Below are positions 10,062 to 22,400 of a stretch of DNA of 64,000 bases, in pieces. Where the stretch lies: the NCBI GenBank assembly GCA_914767715.1, contig OU612066.1, forward strand, positions 24,838,283-24,902,282, in the 5' to 3' direction. This DNA is from Membranipora membranacea. Lineage: Eukaryota > Bryozoa > Gymnolaemata > Cheilostomatida > Membraniporidae. The translations under genes were made by a program, and so were the position numbers. The notes beneath the pieces were generated by a model. That model was not told the DNA's origin. It did not search any database and saw only the letters and a list, made by a program, of their open reading frames with translations. How positions within the stretch are numbered: position 1 is the first letter of the stretch; each line of letters starts with the position of its first letter.

Positions 10062-11275
10062 GAAGAATATCACAAAATGCAACCATGCATGTAAGTGTTA
10101 CCAAAACCATCCACAAATGGCTCTTACAATCCGACCCACCACTCTACTACAAAGATGATAGTTTAATCATAATCGGTACAGACATGGAAGTTGTTTGGGT
10201 AGTTAACTGATAATCAAAAGTTTAAATCGGAAGTTAAATGATCTCTTCTGTCCACAAGCTTTTTGAATCATTTGTCTGTCCAATATTGTGCATCAGAATA
10301 ACAATTTTGTGACACATTTACACTACGGTCATGGTTGGACTCAATTTATTTATTTTCATTTCTCATAAAAACAGAATTTCTTAACTCAAACAATACGTAA
10401 CTATATAGTAGTGCCATGTAATTCAGTTGTAAAATGTCATCTTATCACTGCAATTTACTCATTGCTTTACTATTGTATGTTTGTAGGTGATGACGACAGG
10501 ATAGCGATCCCACTATGTGTAATAAAACATCTCAGGAGGCGGTACCAGAGTGCGGATGAGAATTACAGATGATTTCAACATATCGTTGCTGACGTTGTAC
10601 GTGCGCTTGTTGATCTCCAAGATTGAGAAGAATACCTTTAACCACAAAACGCAACTATGCATGTAAGTGTAACCAAACCCATCCACAGATGGCTCTTACA
10701 ATGTGATAGTGAAAATTTGCTTCGAAAAGCAATGTTCATTATAGTTGAAAGACCCCACTATATATCCTGAGGAGATGTAATCCATGTAACTCTTTGATTT
10801 ATTTATCAGTTTTCCCCCACCAAGTAAAGCCAAAACTCTGGTCCATCTGAGTTTTGGCCAGCCCTAGAGAGTGTTGTGAGCTCCCACCACACTACTACAA
10901 AGATGATTGTGTAATCGGTACTGACATTGAAGCTGTTTGGGTAGTGAACTGAAAATCAATAGTTTTAATCGGAAGTTAAATGCTCTCTTCTGTCCACAAG
11001 CTTTTTGAATCATTTGTCTGTCCAATATTGTGCATCAGAATAACAATTTTGTGACATATTTACACTACGGTCAAAGTTGGACCGAAGTTATTTAATTTTT
11101 TATCTCATATAAACAGAATACGTAACTATATAAGAAACAGTATTAGGTATAGTCTGAAACCATATAGTAATATGACAAAAATTATAATGTAGTGTCATGT
11201 AATTTAGTTGTAAAATCATCTCACTACAATTTACTCTGTGTTTTCTACTATTGTATGTTTGTAGGTGATGGTTAT
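10062..11275. repeat. Direct duplication of the P2RX7-gene 3' flank
   Basis: The flank at about 10070-10495 recurs at about 10640-11275 (shared ATGGCTCTTACAAT, TCTGTCCACAAGCTTTTTGA, and CATCAGAATAACAATTTTGT). The second unit has an extra block of about 200 nt (about 10700-10890). Together with the gene fragment at 10501 this shows a tandem duplication of gene end plus flank. Confidence 0.8.
10501..10626 (+). pseudogene. Partial duplicate of the P2RX7-domain gene
   Basis: It matches the last 130 or so bases of the gene at 9486-10061 (shared CGATCCCACTATGTGTA and ATCTCAGGAGGCG), but with a TGA where the gene has GGC in the YRGF element and an internal deletion of about 12 nt. It lies at the start of a repeated downstream flank. 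Confidence 0.8.
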
Positions 11276-11621
11276 AACAACAGACAAAGTAAAATGAGGT
11301 GAGTACTGCTCTATAATATATTTCTGTCAACAATACAAACGCAGCACTGTACAGGCAAAGACGCTGTTGCTATTTAGTTTCCTGAATGATGGATGGCTGG
11401 CTTCACTTTTTAGTCAACCTAGTAATGTGTCGATCCTTCAACTCCTGGTTTGAGGGTTTGGGTACTCTAGTTGGGTGTGCGCTCTGTGTGTCCTGTAATA
11501 AAGTTGTGAATACATATTATGTATTGGGTATTGTTAGGCCATAGGGATGGCGCTGCACCAAGTTGAACTGTGATAAAAGTTCATGGCTAAAATATTAAAG
11601 CTACAATTCATTATTTTGAAT

Positions 11622-14600
11622 TCAACCTACTGGTCTTTTTTTGACAGTTGGCGCTACTGAAGCTTGTAGTACTGCTGCTTTTACGACGTCCCTAAACTCC
11701 TGTGTCTTCTTTGCATACTTAGCAGCACACCTCCACTCTTTCGACATTTTCGACCAGTATCCTTTCACCTTTTCCTGATTGTTCTCATCTAAAGTGAAGT
11801 AATAAGAAAGAATGCTATGTGTGTTTTTATTGAACTCATATTTTTATTGATGTTTGGTGGCAGATGCCATGCGCATACACTGCAGTCTTATTTGATTTCA
11901 ATCCTTTTTAATTCATAGGATTGTTCTCTCACCTAGAAGTACTGGTCTGCCGACATTCTCATTGTGATCCATCACCGCTAATCTGACTCTGCCCTGAAAC
12001 GACGGGAGCTCAAAATCCAATCTCTTAGGTGCGTATTTGTTTGTCACGCTATTTATATTCTCTAGAGAACCTGTGTAGAGAATATAACAAAGTGTAACAT
12101 AAATGTTAAAACTCCTAGGTATGAGAGTCAAATGCCAGAAAGCAGGTTATTGACAAATTTAAGCACATAGAGCTGTGGGATTGTCTGCTTGCCTTTGATC
12201 ACAAATTTATATCCTGCCGACAGAAGATGTACTGTTTAGTGCTTTGTTACCTGTATGGATTGATCTCTCCAGCTTTCTTAAAGATTTGGTGAAGCCATCT
12301 CTCTCCAGATTTTTAACAAGAACTTTGTGTGCTTCGCTGCCCTTATGTAACCATTGTCTATCTTGTTGCTCCTCCCTGTAATATAATTATTTTATTTTTA
12401 ATTTAAAATGGCTTCTTGAGGACTACTACATCTGACAAAGTAGACTAGCCATGGTAAGGACTATTGACACAGTGAATTGGATTGAATTGGGGTAGGAGGC
12501 AACGTTCAATGTTCTTAGTTGCATTATTGCTTATTTGTTGACTTACTTGTCATATGGTTCATGTAGGCATCGAGCAATTGTATCATAGCATCCTTCAAAA
12601 TCATGAGTGTTGGTCAAATGGAATTTGACCGAGTCGAACATGTCAACCAGCAGCTGTATGTCCCCACCACAATGTGATGCCACGTACCATAGGTGATTCT
12701 TAATGTGTTTTAGCCATGGCAGTAGTTTTTTCTTCTCCTGATGAAAGAAATTATACTTTTATTTTTAGGTAAATTGGAGTTGTCTGCCTGTCAAGGTACA
12801 TGTTCAAGGAGGAGAAAACTCTGAACTGGGTGAGAAGGGCTGGCAATAAAATGGAAATATACTTACATTGGTAGTACATTCATTTGTCAGACGCTTGATG
12901 AAATTCTTTGCGACATGCCACACATCTAGCTGGTGATTAATGAGACTGTGTTCCTTTTTAAGATAACTCGCTATTCCTGTAGGAAAATATTTTGATTTTA
13001 ACAGTCATTGCTGGTGTGTAAAGGTCCCTCCCTACAACTTATGAAAGCCTGTCATTTAGCAATGAATATAATACCTGTATGGCCATCTGTGGCTATGCAC
13101 TCCACGATTATTCCTTCGTTCAGTACTTCCTCTAGTCCCTGTATGAAGCCAGCTTTTTCCGCCGTGACAGCGCTGCCTACAACCGCACTCTGTACAACCA
13201 CCGATTTACATACTTTTCCTGTTTCCTACAAAAAGAAAATACAATTAACTCTCATAATCAATCTATGCTGTTGTAGATGAAGAAAAAGGCTACGTAGCCG
13301 CTGTCTGAATACATTTGCTCTTCGCAGTGATCGAACTACGCTGAGGTTTTCAAGTTAATGAGGGTATGTACTAACATTGTATCATAACTTTCATATTCAA
13401 TGTAGAATGTCTTACATAGTCAATTAGCAGATAATGGCAGTATCTGGCAGAATGCTCTGGTGAGTCGAATCTGCCATCTCCTGTCAGAATCACCGGCTTA
13501 TCTGAAACAACAACATGGCTATTATCATCATGATCATATATAAATTAGTATACATGATAGCACAGCACCTCACTCCTTAAAAAAACAAATAATGTTTACC
13601 TCTTCTCTTCATATCACTCATTATGGCCTGCTCCTGCTCCTCATATAGTCTGTTAATTGAAGGAATCACGAACTGACTTTGGAACCTGTAGAAAGTCTCA
13701 CTACTGATGTTGGCGATGCCAAAGCATTTCATAAAGCTGTTTGTAACCCCATATGTACTGCCACTGAAATATCATGATAATAAAGTTTTGATATATGATG
13801 TATGATGATTTTGCTATACATGGTACCAAGAACAGGACAATAATTCAGAGAGGAAGAGCTGAAACTAAACAATAAGTAATTTGTATTATTTTTGTTATTC
13901 CAGGTATGGTGAAGATTATGATCTAGTTTGGCTGGGAATGTACGATCAGAAACCACAAAGTTGATTTTGCTCACTTCAAAAATGTGCAGGTAACAGACAG
14001 CACGTTGCCTGCAAATTTCCCAGACCTGCCACCCACTCGAGGTTGGCTTTCCCAATGACTAGAGCCACCACAGCTGGGGCAGCGGTAGCTCACAACCAAA
14101 GCTGAGCCAACCTCTCGTGGAGTGGCCACCATAGGTCCCACACACACGGGACACCGTCTTTGCATGAGCAGCTCCTGTAACTGATCATAGAAAACAATAT
14201 AGGCTGTGGAGTTTCCAAATTCATTCATTAATGGTATAGATTTGTTGCTCATCGTCTCGTCACTCTCAGCATCAGATGGCTTGTAAGCTGAAAAACACAG
14301 AATAAATCACATTCTCACAATATCAAGATAGAAATACACTGTATATTTATTATTGTACTGTAATCCGACCACCGATATATTCATTGTTAAATAGGCATGA
14401 GCCGTCATTTTCTCAATAGACCGGAGTCTGTTCCCAATACAAACCAATAGGCTATATTCATTGACATTTTGTTGTTAGCTTTTATAACAAATCACAGGTT
14501 TGTTTTTCAGTGAAATGTAACTCACAGGAGTCTAATGTGGTTCTTGAATCATACAACAAGTTTGATATAGATGACACAGAGGCTGGTGTTGAAGTAGAGG

Positions 14601-15800
14601 GAGGAAAGACTGGTGGCAGAGGTAGATCTGCGCAGTACTCATGGTCTTCCCCACGATCCATCAGTAACTCGCAGGATACTGCTTTATCCTACACAAAGAA
14701 TTACCTCAGGAAATTATTATCATAAATTAGCGTTAAAAAACCAAAGCCTTCTCTTTGGCATACAGGGAAGGCTTCTGTTTATGTATTATATAAAGTATTG
14801 ATTGTTTGATATACAATTTTGAACTTCATGCCTCCCATCTTCATTTCTTTATATGGAACCAATACAGCACACATACAGCTCGAGTTGCTAAGAGGAAAAG
14901 AAACTCAACAAAGTTGCAAGGAGGAAAACATAGCAAAAACAAGCTGAGTTTACAGAACAAAAACCAAGTATCACAGTGCCACTGGTTTATGCCACAAATT
15001 CCCTTGTCCCAAACTCCCTTCTTCAGCCACTGATATCATAGGAGTTGGCTTACCTTTTTGGTCAGGTAAAACAACTCCCAAGATTTGATAGCATGGCATT
15101 TACATATCTGTATCACTCAAACCAGGGAGTTTGGGACCTATATCCCAAACTCCCTGCTCAAACAAAGCCAGTAGAGGCACAGCTCAAGATCTTATAACAT
15201 TATTGGAACATTATAACACAGCTACTTACAATACACCCAGGAGGTTTTGTAGGCTGAGAAGAGAATATATAACCATATATCTTTTAGTATCAAGACACCT
15301 GCCAGAGCCACCCAGAGCGCACCGGGCTAAATCGTACTGTGAGCACAATTGCGTTTCTGATTTAGAAGATGGGCACATACACCTTGTTCTTTTTTGTTTG
15401 CATCCATAGATTCGAGTGTAAATAGCGAGGATTACAGCAGAACATTCTTGGTGGTATCAGTTTGATTCTCAAGGCATCTCAGTTCTAAAGCACTTGGAGA
15501 TGTAATGATCATAAATAATGTTAGGAATTCAAGAAACATACATACCTCTTCCGTAACTATGCTTTCACTTGGCAGGGCTTTGGCAAGCAAAGCAAAATTT
15601 ATGTGGCTGCCAGCCCGCACAGCAACAACCGAACCGTGGTGGAAATGTCTCCCACATATCAACGGTTTGGTACTCAATTTATGTTGGAAATTTGGCAGCG
15701 CTTGTGACCACGCTGTGTGGTCACTACCCATATCCGGACAAGTGAAGAGGGGAATCTGATGACTACGCACAACACGGCATATAAAACATCGTGGTGGCAT
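11622..15800 (-). CDS. THAP-domain transposase-like protein, 11 exons
   Basis: Minus-strand exons: 15546-15800, 14526-14688, 13975-14287, 13600-13763, 13416-13501, 13075-13225, 12867-12976, 12547-12737, 12251-12375, 11933-12061, 11622-11788. All junctions are GT-AG and phase-compatible, giving 617 codons with no stop. Residues 1-85 form a THAP zinc-finger (C-x2-C, then a late CGRHF, ending in ALP), a DNA-binding module common in transposases. A CxxC...CPSCGG ribbon with WESQP follows. Then come TGDGRFDSPEHSARY (about 305), ATDGH (about 374), a DVWHVAKN block (about 395) and NHLW, the conserved acidic blocks of a large invertebrate and fish transposon-derived family often fused to THAP. Kolobok-like affiliation is my inference. 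The acidic residues look intact. No terminal inverted repeats were identified, so it may be an active element or a domesticated gene. Confidence 0.85.
15123..15157. repeat. Short perfect hairpin in the transposase intron
   Basis: CAGGGAGTTTGGGA, a 6-nt loop, then its reverse complement. A related CCCTTGTCCCAAACTCCCTT lies at about 15001-15020. It lies in the intron between the THAP exon and exon 2. Confidence 0.75.
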
Positions 15801-16861
15801 GTCGGTTTGTTCTACAGAAAAAAGTTACATGTTTTTTTGTTTCATGGAGTCCATGATACACCACTAGCAGAACTCCTCTACCTACTCAACCCCAGTCTGT
15901 GTCTGAGAGAAGCACAGCATTGATTGGGAAAACAATCCTGAAGAGAATATATGCTACAAATCAGTTGATCAACTCCTTGAATAATCTATGCAATGAGAAA
16001 GTTGATTGAATTTTTTGGTGGAAATCTTGTATCTCAGCTTGATCATTACTTTCCTTTTTTGTTAGCAGCTGTGGTTAGTTAGAATTTACAACATCAACTC
16101 ATACATCAATCAGCTAGGCCAACTATGACTGATCATTCAATGGAGTCTATTACTCCCAAGTAAACAGCTGTCTTATACCAGGGGGAATGTAACCTGCCTG
16201 CTTTTACAACGAGTTAACTAGGACTAGTTTGTTTAACAATTATCAATACAATGAACTCCCACTCAGCTCTTTGTTCAATTCTCTCTTCAATTATTATGTG
16301 TGGGATTAACAGATGCAATCAATATTCCTAAGCTGAATTATACAATGTGCATCATAGATATGGGATAGCAAAGAGCTTGGGAACCCTGGAGTTCTAGGAT
16401 CATGCTCTGATTGTAGATAAGTACAACTACTTCCTCAATCGTGGGCTAGTAATTGTAAACAAAGATTTTCCCGCCTTTTTTCAACTGACCAATCAGAACA
16501 GAGTGGATAGCTATAACGGAAGTGAGCTTTTCTTATTAGTTTTATTTTATTATTTATATATAATACCACACAGAAAAATGAAAAAATACAATTAAGAGTT
16601 ATATAACTTGTCATTTAAGAATAACTCATAACTGGTGGTTGATTTCCACTTTAACATAATACTTTTGGCTTATTCACGGTGCAATGAATATTGTCTTTGG
16701 GATGAATACAGAAAGACTGATGGCCCAACAAAGGAAGGCATGTATGCATGAGAAAATCCCTGTATGCTTTCGTATACGGATTAGGTAATGTGGATTTGAA
16801 TTGATGATGCCTCGTGAATGAGTCATTTCTGTTGCTAATATCGCTCTCCAAATAACAAGAC

Positions 16862-16893
<32 letters not shown>

Positions 16894-17739
16894 TTTAAAA
16901 TTATGCCTTTTTAGTCTATAATAGCAAAACCACTCTCTTAGACCGAGAAGGGTCTTTTTAAAACTTGGGTCCTAAATCTGTGCTGATTCCTGTTTTATCT
17001 AGAATAAAGACCAGGATGTCTCAATGCAGCTTAGCAACAGAAAAATCTCTTTGATTTACAAGACTTTACGTTGTGGAAATTGTGTACTTATCTCTCCCAC
17101 ATTGCTAGGCAACCCTCTTGAAAAAAACCACCACTATGACAGGATTAATAATTTATTCATGAGGGTCTCCGGAACAGATTGTGATAAAAATAAACATAAT
17201 AAGATACAAAGAGATATGGTACCTTTCTTTCCACAGTTACATGGTGTGTTGACGTAAAATGAGAAGGGCTAAACTTAATTCTGTGGTAATATTGGCCTCA
17301 TTCCTTTGTCTCTTACCAAAAAGATTTGAGAGATCCAACAACTCGATTGAAAACCTTATCTTATGTCCTGCGTTGCTACTTAACCTTGTCAATGGATATA
17401 AATTCAACAATCAAACGCATAACTGATCAATATGCATTGCGGCATGAATAAATAAAAAATATCATATTTGTGGCTTGCATCCACTTGAACATTCGATCAT
17501 AGTTCACCATTTGAATTGTGATTATTACCCCTTATCCTGTGGAATGGTTATTATGACAATCTTCATTCCCAAAGACAGGCTAGCAATGCAAGTAATTCTT
17601 CGGTGCGGTATCCTATATTCTTATATTTTCACAAAAAGCAACAACACCTTGAATTTGTTCGCAACAACAATAGTTACAATGTAGCACGAAGACATTATAC
17701 GGAGGAGCATGCAAGGAATGATTTATCAACTGTTTAAAA
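15801..17739. other. Mostly non-coding, with a (TA)n tract
   Basis: Upstream of the THAP gene, up to the right arm of the inverted duplication. It contains a TA dinucleotide run at about 16861-16889. A minus-strand frame at 16651-16863 and a plus-strand frame at 17024-17257 are short, lack splice support and have no recognisable motif, so I do not call genes. Confidence 0.45.
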
Positions 17740-18062
17740 GATCAGCGTCAACTGCAAAGCTTTAATTATCACCATGATGATATGATATTGTTGGAATTTT
17801 ATTATCAACCACGTCGTCTCCCCCCCCCCCTTCCGCCACTGTGGTTCGAGTTCAGTTTATAGTTTCAGTTTATTATCAAATCCAGTATTACCATAAAGAT
17901 CATTGTTAGTGACAATATATCGGTAGCAGACACAGCATGGTTTCAACTATTAATGCTAATTTGAATAGCTGATCAAGATACAAAGCTACAACTGCAAATC
18001 GAACCTGCTAACTAAAATTGCTTTGCTCATCAATATTGTGATTGTCTTCCTCAACATCTTAA

Positions 18063-18685
18063 AGGGATAATACACTTCTGATCTCTGTTTGGCAGCCAAT
18101 GGAGCACAGAAAAATGTATGTACATACATAAACTCCTTATTTGTAATTCAAAACCCCTTGTTCTGCTCAAATGTGCATTCTAAATTGTAGTTGTGCATCT
18201 CCAACAAGAAATAAGACAACTAACAGAATTGCTTGTGAACTGAAAAAAGCTGATTTTGTGAGCAGTTGTGTGCTCCTACCTCCTGGTTAGTGTCTCAATT
18301 ATACAGATACTCATGAGTACGCATGTGCAATAATGATGACCTTTGGACTTTAGCTTGTCATTTTCTAATTTTCTAACAGCCCAGCTTTACACGTTTATTA
18401 CTTATTATTATTTTTATTGGACATGCGTACTAATGAGTATCTGTATAATTGAAACACTGACCAAGAGGTAGGAGCACACAACTGCTCACAAAATCAGCTT
18501 TTTTCAGTTCCACAAGCAATTCTGTTAGTTGTCTTATTTCTTGTTGGAGATGCAAAACTACAATTTAGAATGCACATTTGAGCAGAACAAGGGGTTTTGA
18601 ATTACAAGTAAGGAGTTTATGTATGTACATACATTTTTCTGTGCTCCATTGGCTGCCAAACAGAGATCAGAAGTGTATTATCCCT
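18063..18685. mobile_element. Foldback (palindromic) element with TTAA target duplication
   Basis: Two arms of roughly 260-280 nt are near-perfect reverse complements (start AGGGATAATACACTTCTGAT; end ATCAGAAGTGTATTATCCCT) around a short centre. TTAA flanks both ends (18059-18062 and 18686-18689), the target duplication typical of piggyBac- and Kolobok-type cut-and-paste elements. No coding capacity. The same site in the left arm of the inverted duplication (near 8555) lacks the element, so insertion came after that duplication. Confidence 0.88.
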
Positions 18686-19453
18686 TTAATGACAATAAAA
18701 TTACTGAAAAAATACTGCACATTGTCACTTTGATATGGCTCCAATTATATGCTGAACACATTGGTCAATAGTGGCCAGAATCTTTCACTCAATATATTGG
18801 TTTTGACACAACCAAGTTACAATAAATAGTTCATTTATAACAATACTATGTCATTTCCATCAGTAAGAGGTTAAGCTGCTTCTCAGGATACCACCAAACC
18901 ACCAACCATAAACACTTGATTATGAAACCAATGATTACTTCAATATAACAAAAACTTAAGATGCCATCCGCTCAAAGATCAGTGAATAAAGGCTATTGGA
19001 GTATAAATCCTTGATTGAGCTAAGAGCCTTGATGATTATTCTAAGCCTCTTATTTTGTGGGAGCAGGAAATGCGCAGCTCTCTCCATCTACATAATGATG
19101 TCATTGAACAACCAATCAGATGCAGGCTAAGCAGTACAAAGGGTAAAAGATTAGCATGTCCTCAGCTTAATTATTATAATCAATCACTTAAACAAAAAGG
19201 CATAATCTGATCAACACTGAGAGCTTCCTCAAGATCACAGCTTACAGTAAAGTACAGTGTAGGATTAATAAAGACATCAATCATCCTTATACCACCTTCT
19301 AACCGTTTTATATTACGTCCATTGGAGCCAGAATCATAGTAAATATTTATACTATAATGGCTATTACAAATACTTGGAACAATCAATCAAATACACATGA
19401 GAAAGAGAAAAAGTGTAAGATACCTTCGTATCACGTTTTCAGCTTTGTCATTA

Positions 19454-22400
19454 TCACGAAACAAATTCTACAAAATCATCATTATCAAGTGTATAAACTC
19501 GGTAAACACTAAGAGCGTCCTCCGAATCACAGCTTGCACCCAATGGTGGATGAGCTAGTTTTGGGGCGGAGTTATCTGAACATTTTAGAAGTGATGTGTT
19601 ACTGGGAGATTTTTTAGGAATTGTTAACAAAACAGGTTGCACTACCTTGTGTAAAGTTTCACAATGCTCTACGGAATTATTCCTGTGCAACTCAGCTTCA
19701 GTTGTCTGATGCCTTCCGAAGAAAACTCTCGATCCTTGAGCCCCCTTGCAAGGCATTGGAGGTGTTGTGGGTATCTTTCTTTTCGAGCTGAAATGAGGGC
19801 TCTTTTTGCTCAGGAAAATTGAAACCTGTTTTTTATGCAACTCTATGCCTCTCTTACTGATTTCCCGGGAAATCGATCCAAATAAATCTGATGAAGTCTG
19901 CTGTGAGGTTAATCTGTGTTCACACTCAACATCAGGTGATTTACTCCTTGAAGTTTCTTCTGAGTCAGACTGAGAGAGGCTCGGATTCAGATTGCTCATT
20001 GTGTCGTACTCGTTTATCTCACAGTAGTCCAGATAAGGATCAGTTCGCACGATTACTTCATAATCTGACACAGAATGAATGTTCCCTTCTGTCACGTCAG
20101 CAGCTTTATCGCAATCTAAGTCAAATAAAATAATACATTGGTATGAAAATTACAAGATGATTATGATCAACATTTCTATAGTTCAACAGTAGCAGCTATT
20201 CATACCATACCCTATACACGAAAATTTATGACAGCAGGGACTTACACTACGCTTAACCTTGCAAGTAGTAAAATTCCCACTTTCATACAACTTCTTGTAT
20301 AAGTCACTGACATAAAGGCAAGACAAATATGTAGAATTTTGGTTGTAAGGTATGTATTCAGGTCGCACCACCATCTCAAAATGATTAAATGCATCATTGA
20401 ACTCTCTATTTTCATTATATTTGGCATAATCAAGGTGTTTCTGAGGACAGTTGAAATACATGACTTTTCAGCCACAAATGCGTAAGCATCTTCACAAAAC
20501 CACAACAACCAGATCATTGCATGGTATTAGTGATGATCAAGGATTAGACACCAACGATATAAAAGTTATGAAAAGAGATACAGTGGATCATAACTTGTTT
20601 AGGTCAATCATCGACAAGAAGCATTCACTATCTACAGCTGCAGCTTTGATTAATAATGAGAGGAGCAGGTCTTATATTAGTGGTTACTCTTGTACTCACT
20701 CCATCTATTCATGCTAGAGACTATCTATTAATCAAAAACCCAGTCCGGACATGTAAACGACCATACAATGAAAGACCAGGTGAGTCTCCAAGTAAAATGT
20801 GTTTGGGCTGAAAATCTAAGAGCCATGTATGAAAATCATGAAGATTGTTAGAGTTGGCGGCTCATGATAACGTCAGGACCTTAAACATCAAATATAGTAT
20901 TTACATGATGATGGTAGGGTCATTTCAAATTAAGTCCTGATTTTGACCATAGAGGTCATCAAGATTCTTTGCATTGTGTCTACATTTGTAAATAATTGTT
21001 GAAAGAATTCAAATAAAGCCAATTGATTTATCCCCGATAGCGAACATGAGAGAGATAATACAGACCTATTGAGTTCTCTGGTAAAACCTTTATGAAACTT
21101 GTAAATCTGCTAGCAGTGGTCTTGCACAAGTAGTTCAAGGACTTATACTCCCTGAGTGAATGATTTCATATTTTGTTGTTCAACAGTAAAATATCCTCGT
21201 ATTTTATTTTTAGACATGTTTTGGTTGGCTCGAACAGAGACTATAAAGTCGTATTATGGCTGCAGAGACGTTTGTCAAGAGTTCAGCTATTATGGGATAA
21301 GAATATTTTCATATCTGGATGTAAATAATCCCAGATGTACCTGCAGGCTCTGTCCAGAAGACTATTTCCGTGGTAAACAACTTTATCGGTTACTAGAACT
21401 GATTGGATGCAGAGATCTAGAAAGTATGAAAAGAAAATGGTATTTGAATAGTCGCATCATCCATTCTTTTTATTGCAAGCAATCGGACTAAACTGCTTTT
21501 CAGAAAACGATTTTTTTTAATATGAGTCTTTTTCTCAGAAAAATAAAAAGATTTTCTCGAATTCGGTTTGCAGGCTGTTTGATCTATTTAATATTGAGGT
21601 TGTTAGTCTCTTTGAATCAAATCAAATGAAAGGGTTTATACCATAGACTTGATTGTAAACCTAGACAGGACACTTTATCCAAATAAAGTGAGGCACTTTA
21701 TTGTCGCTGGTGTTACAACGCTAGATTGTGTAGTAGCAATGATGTTACAATTGATTTACCTGTCAGAACCAGGTTGTGATTTTAAGCACTTAAACCAAGG
21801 AGTACTTCTTGTTTAAACTAAAAACTTGTCTGAGCCCCCTAGACTTGTAAATTACCATAAAATAAGCACCATATCAATCATGGACAGCTGACACATACCT
21901 TGAATGGGAGTTCTCGTTTCGATGATCGTTTGGTTTGCAGACACTTCAGCTCTAACCCTAGATAACAAAAATCAAAGGGTAAAAGCATGCATTATTTGGA
22001 ACAGCTTGGAGCTAGCATAGTTAGAGCAGCTCCGTCGCGCAGGTGGTTTATTTGCTTATATAAGACGTCTTTAACCTCTCCTTATAAATATATTGTGTTT
22101 TATATATGTAAGGCAAGTTTATATAAATCAATTCAAGTTATTGAGAGCTTGCACTGTAAGCTTCAGGATTAAATTACCCTAGATGAGTAAATTAATCGCA
22201 GAAAAAAAGTTAACAATTTCGCCAATGATTGAACACTCATTCATTTAACATAAAAGCCTAGCTAATATGTGTCACCCGTTTTTTCATTTAGATTCCCACT
22301 TAAGGTAGCCAACTTTAGTTGTAAGTTGTAAAAATTAGACCAATGTCAATCAATGCGCAGACATACCATGAAAAAATCATCTTAAACTTACACCTACCTT

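Noticed and set aside
16861-16889. TA repeat as a promoter or replication signal
   Set aside because: A simple TA microsatellite; nothing nearby supports a functional role.
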